From positions 2,914,001 through 2,978,000 of the forward strand of contig NZ_CP078091.1 in assembly GCF_025917005.1 (NCBI RefSeq): a DNA stretch of 64,000 nucleotides, given 5' to 3'. The notes below the pieces were generated by a model. That model saw only the letters and a list, made by a program, of their open reading frames with translations, was not told the DNA's origin and made no database searches. This document shows positions 35,977 to 43,285 of this stretch, piece by piece. Positions within the stretch are counted from its first letter, which is position 1, and each line of letters begins with the position of its first letter. Source of the stretch: Porphyrobacter sp. ULC335. Its GTDB lineage: Bacteria; Pseudomonadota; Alphaproteobacteria; Sphingomonadales; Sphingomonadaceae. Both the position numbers and the translations under genes were made by a program.

Positions 35977-36906
35977 TTATTGCACGTCATTCGCATCTAG
36001 CGGCGGGTGCAGCCGCAGCCGGGTGACGTGGGTTTCGTCGCCTGCAGTCACCTCAATCCGCCAGCCGCTCGAATGTTCCAGCACTGTGCCGACCTGCGGC
36101 ACCGCCTCCGCGAGGACGAAGGCAAGGCCGCCAAGCGTGTCGACCGCTTCCTCGACTTCGGCAAGGCGGGGATCAACCAGCTTGGCGATGTCATCCAGCT
36201 CGGCGCGGGCATCGCAATCCCACATGCCTTCGCCGATGGGTGTGATCAACTCCTGCGGGGTCTCGTCATGCTCATCCTCGATTTCGCCGACGATTTCCTC
36301 GACCAGATCCTCGATGGTGATGAGCCCGTCGGTGCCGGAGAATTCATCGAGCACGATGGCGAGGTGGACGCGCTGGCTGCGCATATCGGCCAGCACATCG
36401 AGTGCGCCGCGCGATTGGGGCACGTAGAGCGGCTGGCGCATCAGCGTCGTCCAGTCCGCGGGCGGCTCGGTGCCGTTTGCGAGGAAGGCGAACACATCCT
36501 TGATGTGGATCATCCCGATCACCGAATCCAGCGTCTCGCGGTACACGGGCATGCGCGAATGGCCGTGCTCGGAAAAGGCCGCGACCAGTTCCGCCCAACT
36601 AATCGACGCTTCGACAGCGATGATCTCGCCGCGCGGCACGGCCACATCATCGGCATCATGTTCGGAGAAATGGAGGAGGTTGCGCAGCATCTGCCGCTCG
36701 GCCCGCGACAGATCGCCGCCGGAATGGCTGCTGTCGTCGGTGCTGGAGGAACCGTTCACGTCCTCGTGCTCGTCGATCGCTTCCTCGAGCTGCTCGCGCA
36801 AGGAACGCGCGCCCTCAAACCCGAGGATCTTGCGCAGTGCAGGCCAAAGCCCGCTGCTACTGTCCGCGTCTCCCGATGGAGATGCGGAGGAATGGGAATC
36901 GGCCAT
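35977..36906 (-). CDS. CorC/HlyC-family CBS-domain protein
   Basis: The roughly 309-residue cytosolic protein has an acidic, serine-rich N-terminus, the DVAVPRGEIIAVE start of the CBS pair (PVYRETLDSVIGMIHIKDVFAF; HLAIVLDEFSGTDGLITIEDLVEEIVGEI), and a C-terminal CorC/HlyC domain ending ETHVTRLRLHPP. It is the short form without DUF21 membrane domain, associated with magnesium/cobalt efflux control. The ybeY stop and a possible TTG start at 36936 overlap (TTGA), so the start is uncertain; ATG 36906 is given. Confidence 0.88.
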   Translation of the reverse strand: MADSHSSASPSGDADSSSGLWPALRKILGFEGARSLREQLEEAIDEHEDVNGSSSTDDSSHSGGDLSRAERQMLRNLLHFSEHDADDVAVPRGEIIAVEASISWAELVAAFSEHGHSRMPVYRETLDSVIGMIHIKDVFAFLANGTEPPADWTTLMRQPLYVPQSRGALDVLADMRSQRVHLAIVLDEFSGTDGLITIEDLVEEIVGEIEDEHDETPQELITPIGEGMWDCDARAELDDIAKLVDPRLAEVEEAVDTLGGLAFVLAEAVPQVGTVLEHSSGWRIEVTAGDETHVTRLRLHPPLDANDVQ

Positions 36907-36932
36907 GGCCTTCGAAACAGCTCCCTTTGGTT

Positions 36933-37412
36933 TCAATCGCCATATGGGTCAGCGATGCCCAGTTTGGCAAGTATCGCCGTCTCCAGCGCTTCCATCGCTT
37001 CGGCCTGTTCATCGGAATCGACATGGTCGTGGCCGGCGAGATGGAGCAACCCGTGGACGATCAGGTGGGTGGCATGGGCTGCCAGAGTGACGCCCTTCTC
37101 CGCGGCCTCACGCGCGCAAGTCTCGTAAGCGAGCGCGATGTCGCCGAGCATTTCGGGGGGGCCTTCGGCGGAGAGGTCTTCCAGTTCCTCACGCTCGAGC
37201 ATCGGGAATGACAGCACGTTGGTAGGCTTGTCCCGCTCGCGCCATTCGCGGTTGAGGGTGTGAACTTCGGCGTCCGAAGTGAACAGCAGGCTGGCAAGAA
37301 GGCGCGGATTGGCGAGCAGCGGTTCGCCCTCCCCCACGGCCTGCGCCGCGCGCTCCGCCAGCGCGTCCCATTCGCCTGCGGGCCAATCTTCGATGTCGAT
37401 ATCCAGCTGCAT
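36933..37412 (-). CDS. ybeY: Endoribonuclease YbeY
   Basis: The 159-residue protein carries the YbeY zinc motif HLIVHGLLHLAGHDH (H3XH5XH) near residue 118 and NVLSFP near 66. YbeY trims the 16S rRNA 3' end and takes part in ribosome quality control. It is followed by corC in the standard order. Upstream, the expected junction with phoH is interrupted by a small zinc-ribbon gene. Confidence 0.95.
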   Translation of the reverse strand: MQLDIDIEDWPAGEWDALAERAAQAVGEGEPLLANPRLLASLLFTSDAEVHTLNREWRERDKPTNVLSFPMLEREELEDLSAEGPPEMLGDIALAYETCAREAAEKGVTLAAHATHLIVHGLLHLAGHDHVDSDEQAEAMEALETAILAKLGIADPYGD

Positions 37413-37550
37413 GGGTCGCGCCCTTAGCGCGGTTCGCACCGGTGAGAAACGGCCTTGAGGGGTTAAACAGGAATGTCCGCTTCCGGGCGATGCAGCCGCC
37501 CCTGATTATGGCCGGGGTTGGGTGGTTAGCGGAATGGCGGGTTTACGCAG

Positions 37551-37904
37551 TCAGCCTTCCTCATTCACGAACCGGGTTCCGCATTTCGAACATTCAGATC
37601 GAAGCGGCAAATGCACGCCGTATTCCTTGCCCCAAAAGCGTGTCCAAAATCGGTTATCGATCTTCAATCGCTCGTTGGCTCGATGATCCTGAAATGCTGG
37701 ATAGCCACACGCATCACACTTGATGTTGAACAGCGCGACGGCGGGAATGAAAAGGACCATCCCAACAGCCGATGGCCAGAAAAAGCCGAATGGCCAGCCA
37801 ATAAAGCAGCTCAAAAAGAAGATGCCGGAGGCAAAGGCAGCTGGCCATTGCCAACGGCGAGCTATCTCAAAGCGCTTTGGAATGTCAGATCGACCCGCTG
37901 TCAT
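37551..37904 (-). CDS. Small two-helix membrane protein with a zinc-ribbon-like C-terminus, unknown function
   Basis: The 117-residue protein has two hydrophobic segments (about residues 20-38, rich in Phe and Trp, and 40-60) and two knuckles, CDACGYP (Cys63, Cys66) and CSKCGTRF (Cys105, Cys108), which could bind one zinc on the cytoplasmic side. Its base composition is visibly lower in GC than the neighbouring genes. It sits between phoH and ybeY, where most relatives have no extra gene, with 138 and 94 bases of flanking DNA rather than tight operon spacing. This suggests insertion. ATG at 37904 has only a weak ribosome site. I do not recognise the family. Confidence 0.7.
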   Translation of the reverse strand: MTAGRSDIPKRFEIARRWQWPAAFASGIFFLSCFIGWPFGFFWPSAVGMVLFIPAVALFNIKCDACGYPAFQDHRANERLKIDNRFWTRFWGKEYGVHLPLRSECSKCGTRFVNEEG

Positions 37905-37966
37905 ACATCTCAAATATCAGCCCCAGCGAATTGCCGCTTCGGGGTCGCTAGGCTAATGTGTGCTTT

Positions 37967-37990
37967 CAGGTTTGGACAGCGCCAGACCTG
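37967..37990. terminator. Hairpin after phoH
   Basis: CAGGTTTGG-ACAGCG-CCAGACCTG forms a 9-bp stem with one G-U pair, starting 8 bases after the phoH stop in its direction of transcription. There is no U tract, so it may be an RNA-stabilising end or attenuator rather than a full terminator. Confidence 0.4.
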
Positions 37991-37997
37991 ACACGGC

Positions 37998-39041
37998 TTA
38001 AGCCCCCTCCCCGTCGCCATTACCCTCATAGGCCTCGACAATCCGGCCCACGATCGGGTGGCGCACCACGTCGGCGGCGGTGAAGCGGATGGTGCCGAAG
38101 CCTTCGATCCCCTCCAACCGCTCGACCGCATCGTTGAGCCCGCTCATGCGCGGACCGCCGGGAATGTCGACCTGCCGCGGGTCGCCGCAGATCACCATGC
38201 GGCTGTTCTGGCCGAAGCGGGTCAGGAACATCTTCATCTGTTCGCGCGTGGTGTTCTGCGCTTCGTCGAGGATGATGAAGCTGTCCGCAAGCGTGCGCCC
38301 GCGCATGAAGGCGATGGGCGCGATTTCGATCTCGCCATTCGCCAGACGCCGCTCGACCTGTTCGGGCGGCATGCAGTCATTCAGCGCGTCGTAGAGCGGG
38401 CGGAGATAGGGATCGACCTTTTCCTTCATGTCACCGGGCAGGAAGCCGAGCTTCTCCCCCGCTTCCACCGCCGGGCGCGAGAGGATCAGGCGCTGGACGC
38501 TCCCGGTGATCAGCTGGCTGACCGCCTGCGCCACCGCGATATAGGTCTTCCCCGTCCCCGCCGGGCCGAGCGCGAAGATGATGTCGTCCTTGGCGAGGCT
38601 GCGCATGTAATCGATCTGCGTCGCAGAGCGCGGCACGATGGTTTTCTTGCGCGTGCGGATCATGATCGGCGGGCCGTCCTGATCCCCCGATATGATCCCT
38701 TCGAGCGTCGGTTCGGACGACATGGCGATCAGCGATTCCACCGCGCCAGCATCCAGCGCCTCGCCGCGCGCCAGCCGGTCATACATGGTCTTGAGCGTCT
38801 CGCGGGCGCGGGCCACGTCATCCTCCGGCCCTTCGATCACCACCTGATGGCCGCGGGCATGGATATACACACCGAGCCGGTTTTCGACTTGCACCAGATT
38901 GGCATCGAACTGACCGAACAGCGGCCCGAGCAAGGCCTGATTCTCGAAGGTCAGATCGATACGCGCGCGCCGGGGCTCCGGAATGCCGCGGGGATCGGGC
39001 GAGAGAGCCGGATGTCCGGCACGGGAGGGTCTTCGGCCCAT
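37998..39041 (-). CDS. phoH: PhoH-family ATPase
   Basis: The 347-residue protein has an N-terminal KH-like region (VQVENRLGVYIHARGHQVVIEG) and a P-loop ATPase with Walker A GPAGTGKTYIA and Walker B FIILDEAQNTT, followed by RFGQNSRMVICGDPRQVDIP. PhoH partners YbeY in RNA metabolism in many bacteria. ATG 39041 is preceded by AAAGGA; the longer frame to 39290 is a shadow. It is 110 bases downstream of miaB. Confidence 0.95.
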   Translation of the reverse strand: MGRRPSRAGHPALSPDPRGIPEPRRARIDLTFENQALLGPLFGQFDANLVQVENRLGVYIHARGHQVVIEGPEDDVARARETLKTMYDRLARGEALDAGAVESLIAMSSEPTLEGIISGDQDGPPIMIRTRKKTIVPRSATQIDYMRSLAKDDIIFALGPAGTGKTYIAVAQAVSQLITGSVQRLILSRPAVEAGEKLGFLPGDMKEKVDPYLRPLYDALNDCMPPEQVERRLANGEIEIAPIAFMRGRTLADSFIILDEAQNTTREQMKMFLTRFGQNSRMVICGDPRQVDIPGGPRMSGLNDAVERLEGIEGFGTIRFTAADVVRHPIVGRIVEAYEGNGDGEGA

Positions 39042-39151
39042 AAGGTCCTTTGCTTGAGGGCCAAAGGACGATCCCTTGCCCTTGAGTCGCGAAGGTAAGC
39101 CGGGGCGGGAGCAAAGCAAGCGCAGCACTGACACGCAGCGGTGGAAAGTCG

Positions 39152-40495
39152 TCAAACTGAAACGGTTTGCCCGACGAGCCCCTTCAGCGAAACCGGCCCT
39201 GCCGCTGCCAGCGTCACCTCGACCAGATCGCCGATCGCGGCTTCGCCTTCGAACCACACCGATTGCAGCCACGGCGATTTGCCGAGCCACTGGCCGGGGT
39301 CTCGTCCCGTGCGGTCGACCAGCACCTTGCAGGTTGTGCCGACGCTTGCCTGGTTGAAGGCGTATTGGTGGTGGGCAAGGCGCTCCTGCAAGCGCTGGAG
39401 GCGCTCGGCCATGACCTCGGGGGCGATCTGGCCGTCCATGGTGGCAGCGGGCGTGCCGGGGCGCGGGGAGTATTTGAAGCTGAAGCAGGCGGCGTAGCGG
39501 ACTTCGTCGACGATCCTGAGGGTCTCCTCGAACTCGGCCTCGGTCTCGCCGGGGAAGCCGACGATGAAGTCGCCTGCGATGGCGATGTCGGGCCTGACGG
39601 CGCGGAATTTCTCGATGATTTTCAGATAGCTGTCCGCCGAATGCTGGCGGTTCATTGCCTTAAGCACGCGGTCGCTGCCGCTCTGCACGGGGAGGTGCAA
39701 ATAGGGCATCAGCTTGTCCACCTCGCCATGGGCGGCGATCAGGGCGTCTTCCATGTCGTTAGGGTGGCTGGTGGTGTAGCGGAGGCGCTCCAGCCCGTCG
39801 ATCTTGGCGAGGGCGTGGATCAGACCGGCAAGGCCGGTGCGGCGGCCCCTGTCATCCTCGCCGCGCCACGCGTTGACGTTCTGGCCGAGGAGCATGATCT
39901 CCTTCGCCCCCGCCTCGACCAGCCTTTGCACCTCGGCAATCAGATCCTTGAAAGGTCGCGATATTTCAGCGCCGCGGGTATAGGGCACCACGCAATAGGT
40001 GCAGAACTTGTCGCAGCCTTCCTGCACGGTGAGGAAGGCGCTCGGCCCGCGTTTCCGGCGCCGGGGCAGCGCGTCGAACTTGGCGATGGCGGGCATGTCG
40101 GTATCGGTCGCGCGCTCACCTTTTGCTGCCTTATCAAGCATTTCCGGCAGGCGGTGATAGGCCTGCGGGCCGACCACGATGCTGACCGCCGGGGCGCGCT
40201 TCATGATCTCCTCGCCCTCGGCCTGGGCGACGCATCCCGCGACCGCGATCAGCGGTTTCTTGCCCGATTGCTTGCCCGCCAGCACCAGCCGCCCGACATC
40301 GGAATAGACCTTTTCCTGAGCCTTTTCACGGATATGGCAGGTGTTGAGGATGACCAGATCGGCGTCCTCACCCTCGGCCGCGGGCTGGATGCCGCGCTCG
40401 CTCAGCAGCTCGGCCATGCGCTCGCCGTCATAGACGTTCATCTGGCAGCCGAAGCTTTTGACCCGGTAAGTCTGGGGAGGCGCGGAAGGTTTCAT
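39152..40495 (-). CDS. miaB: tRNA-2-methylthio-N6-dimethylallyladenosine synthase MiaB
   Basis: The 447-residue radical SAM methylthiotransferase has the N-terminal UPF0004 cluster residues (SFGCQMN, NTCHIREKA, GCVAQAEGEE), the radical SAM motif CDKFCTYC near residue 155, and a C-terminal TRAM domain (GQWLGKSPWLQSV). It adds a methylthio group to i6A37 of tRNA. Start ATG at 40495 (MKPSAPP). It heads the leftward miaB-phoH-ybeY-corC block. Confidence 0.96.
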   Translation of the reverse strand: MKPSAPPQTYRVKSFGCQMNVYDGERMAELLSERGIQPAAEGEDADLVILNTCHIREKAQEKVYSDVGRLVLAGKQSGKKPLIAVAGCVAQAEGEEIMKRAPAVSIVVGPQAYHRLPEMLDKAAKGERATDTDMPAIAKFDALPRRRKRGPSAFLTVQEGCDKFCTYCVVPYTRGAEISRPFKDLIAEVQRLVEAGAKEIMLLGQNVNAWRGEDDRGRRTGLAGLIHALAKIDGLERLRYTTSHPNDMEDALIAAHGEVDKLMPYLHLPVQSGSDRVLKAMNRQHSADSYLKIIEKFRAVRPDIAIAGDFIVGFPGETEAEFEETLRIVDEVRYAACFSFKYSPRPGTPAATMDGQIAPEVMAERLQRLQERLAHHQYAFNQASVGTTCKVLVDRTGRDPGQWLGKSPWLQSVWFEGEAAIGDLVEVTLAAAGPVSLKGLVGQTVSV

Positions 40496-40563
40496 GATCG
40501 GCGGGCCATTAGCGCCGATGGGGTCCGGGTTCAATCATCGTGACCTGACCCGCCAAAAGCCAG

Positions 40564-40579
40564 TGTTTCACATGAAACA
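40564..40579. promoter_or_regulatory. parS-like site (ParB-binding consensus, 15 of 16 bases)
   Basis: TGTTTCACATGAAACA differs from the ParB consensus TGTTTCACGTGAAACA by one central base (A for G). It lies between miaB and the lipase genes, in non-coding DNA. ParB sites usually mark the origin-proximal region and load SMC. Such a 16-mer is very unlikely by chance. Binding despite the central change is not known. Confidence 0.6.
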
Positions 40580-40600
40580 TCGCCGCAAACGGCGTCTAAA

Positions 40601-40640
40601 GGGGGTCTAGAGGGGGTCTAAGGGGGGTCTGGAGGGGGTC
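40601..40640 (+). repeat. Four G-runs in a 10-11-base tandem repeat (G-quadruplex motif)
   Basis: Four copies of a GGGGGTCT unit give G runs of 5, 5, 6 and 5 separated by TCTAGA, TCTAA and TCTGGA. Four runs of five or more G with 5-6-base loops meet the standard pattern for a G-quadruplex on the plus strand. It lies 22 bases from the parS-like site and about 105 bases upstream of the miaB start. Since miaB and the lipase gene are on the minus strand, the G-rich strand is their template. Confidence 0.75.
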
Positions 40641-40682
40641 AGGCGCGGTCTGCGGGGCCACAAACACCGGCTTACCGGCATC

Positions 40683-41654
40683 TCACTGTCCCGCAGCTGC
40701 GCCGGTCTCGCTCTGATCCTTGTCCTTGCCCTTCGGCTTGTCCTTGCGCAGGCTGTTGTGGACGCAAGGCTCGTTCGGTTTGGAGCCCGGCCCGGGATGC
40801 GCCTTGTCGTCCGGTCCGCACTCGACGAGAGGCTTGGCGATGCCGTTGGCACTCACCACGGCCTGCGCATCGGTGCTGGCATAGGCGGCGATCCAAGTGA
40901 TGCAATCGGCGAGCGGGCGCACCTTGTGCTTGACGATCGCGTTCTTGCGCGGCTCGCAATTGATGGTGAAGACGTTGGCCGCGGGCGGCTCGTCATTGCG
41001 TGCGAACCGCCGCAGAAACTCGCCGCGCTCGTTGAACACGGTCCGCCGCAAGGCATTGGCGCGCACCTCGTTGCGGTAGAAGGGCGAGGTGTTGAACATG
41101 AAGGCGCGCACTTCGGGATGCGCGTCCGACACCTCGGTCGCCAGCGCCCCGCCCAGCGAATGGCCGGTCACCACCCACGGCAGATCATCGCCCAGCCGCG
41201 CCCGTTCTGCATTGAAATAGCGCAGCGCGAGCGCGATCTGATCACCGCGCAGCGTGCCGAAGAAGATGTCGCTCAGCCCCTTCAAATCGGTGCCACGGAA
41301 GGCGAGCACCCGCGCAACCGGCTTGCGGGCCGCATCGCCGCCCGATCCGGGGGCATATTGGTTGAACAGCTCGTAACTGAAGCCCTTGTCCGCATCCTCG
41401 GGCGCAATCGGCAGGTGCTCGATCCGCTGGAGCACCCGGCCGGGCTTGGCGAACAGGTCGTCATCGCCGGTATAGGCGTTGGTCGAGGCGACCGCATAGG
41501 GCCACGCCTCCACCGCCGCATCGCGCACAAACCCGCACCAACCGCCCGGCTCAAGCTGGCAGGGCGAGCGCGATTGCGAGATATCGGGAAGCGTGGCGCA
41601 GCCGGAGAGGGCGAGGCCGAGCAGCAGGACGAGCGGGCGCAGGGTCAGGCGCAA
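40683..41654 (-). CDS. Lipase-like serine hydrolase, predicted lipoprotein (first of a tandem pair)
   Basis: From a TTG at 41654 the protein has 323 residues and opens with a clean lipoprotein signal (LRPLVLLLGLALSGC; Cys near residue 19), with AAAGGCGG in front; a GTG at 41753 would give an unusually long N-terminus. The alpha/beta-hydrolase features are AFRGTDL, the nucleophile elbow VTGHSLGGALA, and C-terminal LADCITWIAAY. The GGWCGF motif near the front and the CITWIAAY block are shared with the gene at 41775. The lipase class 3 fold is the closest I recognise; the substrate is unknown. The C-terminus is lysine-rich and unstructured. Confidence 0.82.
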   Translation of the reverse strand: MRLTLRPLVLLLGLALSGCATLPDISQSRSPCQLEPGGWCGFVRDAAVEAWPYAVASTNAYTGDDDLFAKPGRVLQRIEHLPIAPEDADKGFSYELFNQYAPGSGGDAARKPVARVLAFRGTDLKGLSDIFFGTLRGDQIALALRYFNAERARLGDDLPWVVTGHSLGGALATEVSDAHPEVRAFMFNTSPFYRNEVRANALRRTVFNERGEFLRRFARNDEPPAANVFTINCEPRKNAIVKHKVRPLADCITWIAAYASTDAQAVVSANGIAKPLVECGPDDKAHPGPGSKPNEPCVHNSLRKDKPKGKDKDQSETGAAAGQ

Positions 41655-41774
41655 GGCGCCGCCGCCTTTACTGACGTGCGTTCCGGCTGGCACCAGCAGC
41701 TTGTGACTACGGCGGTTTTCGAGGGAGAGGAAAAAGTCATGTGACTTCGCCACTACTGCCGTTGGAAATTCCGT

Positions 41775-42653
41775 TCAATCGAGTTCGTAGGGCGGATCGT
41801 CAGAGCGTTGCGACTGGGGCTTGTCGATCCGGTTAAGTCTGCCGGATTTGACTGCAGCTTCATCAGTATAGGCGGCAATCCAAGTAAGGCAGCCCGCCAG
41901 ATAGTGCATCGAATGATCCTTGATCGCCCCCAGCCCGTTGGAACGGCAGTTGAGCGAGAGGTATTTCTGCGTCGCTTCGGAAGCAGGGGCGCGAACGAGT
42001 TTCAGGATTTCTCCATATTCCACCATCGCAATCCGCTCGACCGACTGGCTGCCGTTCCCGCGCCAATAGCGCGGCGAATTGTTGAAGACATATGAGCGGG
42101 ACACAGCCACTTCCCTGCCATCGGACAAGGCGATTTTGCGCAGCGAGACATAGTGGGCGATACCCCCGCCGAGCGAATGCCCGGTGACCGACACCTCGAC
42201 ATCGGTCAGGCCGCGGTCGGCAAGATCCTGAAAAACGCGCTGGACAACTTCCAGTCCGCGCCTGTTCTGGCGGCCCAGAATATTGCCATGCCACCAGTCA
42301 GCCCAGCCTTCGGTTCCGCGGAAGGCGACCACAACTTCCTTGAGTTCGGCGCCTTCGAACCGCTCGAATATGCGGTAGGCGAAACCGATGTCGTTTTCGA
42401 TGCGGGAACCGGCCACAATGCCATCGGGCAGTGCATACTCACCCCGGTCGGCGCGGTAGGCATTCTGCGACATCTGGGCATAGAGCCAGGTCTTGCGGGC
42501 ACCGTCCTGAATGAAATCGCACCATCCGCCTCTGGCGTCGGGGCATGGCCCTTTGCGTGCCGCCGGAAGCTCGTCAATCGAGGCTGCCGCGGTAAGAAGG
42601 ATCGCCGCGCCCAGGACAGCCGCAGGTTTCAGGATTCTGGTAATCAAAGTCAT
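41775..42653 (-). CDS. Lipase-like serine hydrolase, secreted (second of the tandem pair)
   Basis: The 292-residue protein has a Sec signal without lipobox (AAVLGAAILLTAAAS), then GGWCDFIQDGARKTW, VVAFRGTEGWADWW, the nucleophile elbow SVTGHSLGGGIAHYVS, and CLTWIAAYTDE. It aligns with the downstream paralogue over its length, including the paired Cys residues. It would act in the periplasm or outside. The start codon and ribosome site GGGGGAGC lie in the right arm of a long hairpin (42652-42690), so translation may be controlled. It follows the cyclophilin gene by about 70 bases. Confidence 0.85.
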   Translation of the reverse strand: MTLITRILKPAAVLGAAILLTAAASIDELPAARKGPCPDARGGWCDFIQDGARKTWLYAQMSQNAYRADRGEYALPDGIVAGSRIENDIGFAYRIFERFEGAELKEVVVAFRGTEGWADWWHGNILGRQNRRGLEVVQRVFQDLADRGLTDVEVSVTGHSLGGGIAHYVSLRKIALSDGREVAVSRSYVFNNSPRYWRGNGSQSVERIAMVEYGEILKLVRAPASEATQKYLSLNCRSNGLGAIKDHSMHYLAGCLTWIAAYTDEAAVKSGRLNRIDKPQSQRSDDPPYELD

Positions 42654-42690
42654 ATGCTCCCCCAAGCACCTGATGTTCGGGGGAGCATAT
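42652..42690 (-). promoter_or_regulatory. Hairpin burying the ribosome site and start codon of the second lipase gene
   Basis: Arms ATATGCTCCCCC and GGGGGAGCATAT are perfect 12-bp complements around a 15-base loop. In the minus-strand mRNA the right arm holds the GGGGGAG ribosome site and the first two bases of the ATG. Just upstream two smaller stems share one arm (GCTTGG-N7-CCAAGC at 42695-42713, and an AAGCA/TGCTT stem), so alternative folds are possible. No U tract follows, so it is not a terminator. Confidence 0.6.
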
Positions 42691-42722
42691 CAACGCTTGG
42701 CTAAATCCCAAGCAAATTCTGC

Positions 42723-43184
42723 TTAGGAAACAGTCGCCTTCACGATCTTGCCGGGGCTGCGCGGGGGCTCGCCCTTGGGGAGGGCGTGGACGTGTTCCAT
42801 GCCGCTCGTGACCTGGCCCCACACGGTGTACTGCTTGTCGAGGAAGCGCGCATCGTCGAGGCAGATGAAGAACTGCGAGTTGGCGCTGTTCGGGTTCTGC
42901 GCGCGGGCCATCGAGCAGACGCCTTCGACGTGCGGTTCGGCGTTGAATTCGGCGGCGAGGTCGGGCTTGTCGCTGCCGCCCATGCCGGTGCCGGTCGGAT
43001 CGCCGCCCTGCGCCATGAAGCCGTTGATCACGCGGTGGAAGATCACGCCGTCATAGAAGCCTTCGCTGGCCAGTTCGGTGATGCGCGCAACGTGGCCGGG
43101 GGCCAGATCGGGGCGCAGCTTGATCACGACGTCCTTGGACTCGCCGTCGCCGGTGTCGAGGGTGAAGGTAAGGGTCTCGGCCAT
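42723..43184 (-). CDS. Peptidyl-prolyl cis-trans isomerase (cyclophilin type)
   Basis: The 153-residue protein has the cyclophilin core FYDGVIFHRVINGFMAQGGDPTGTG and SMARAQNPNSANSQFFICL, with VWGQVTSGMEHVHAL near the end. No signal peptide is present, so it acts in the cytoplasm. It lacks a Trp at the cyclosporin site, as in many bacterial forms. AGGAGAAA precedes the ATG at 43184. It is divergent from mgtE. Confidence 0.95.
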   Translation of the reverse strand: MAETLTFTLDTGDGESKDVVIKLRPDLAPGHVARITELASEGFYDGVIFHRVINGFMAQGGDPTGTGMGGSDKPDLAAEFNAEPHVEGVCSMARAQNPNSANSQFFICLDDARFLDKQYTVWGQVTSGMEHVHALPKGEPPRSPGKIVKATVS

Positions 43185-43285
43185 TATGTTTCTCCTGCGG
43201 GAATTTGCCGCGCTTTTAGCAGCCAAAACGTGGGTGTCACCCTCCCCGCTTGCTTTTCACCCCTCCCTGCCTAAACCGCCACGAT

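Noticed and set aside
40496-40682. Replication-origin iterons in the miaB upstream region
   Set aside because: The repeats are only G-run units of 10-11 bases with no DnaA boxes or AT-rich unwinding region nearby; a quadruplex motif explains them better.
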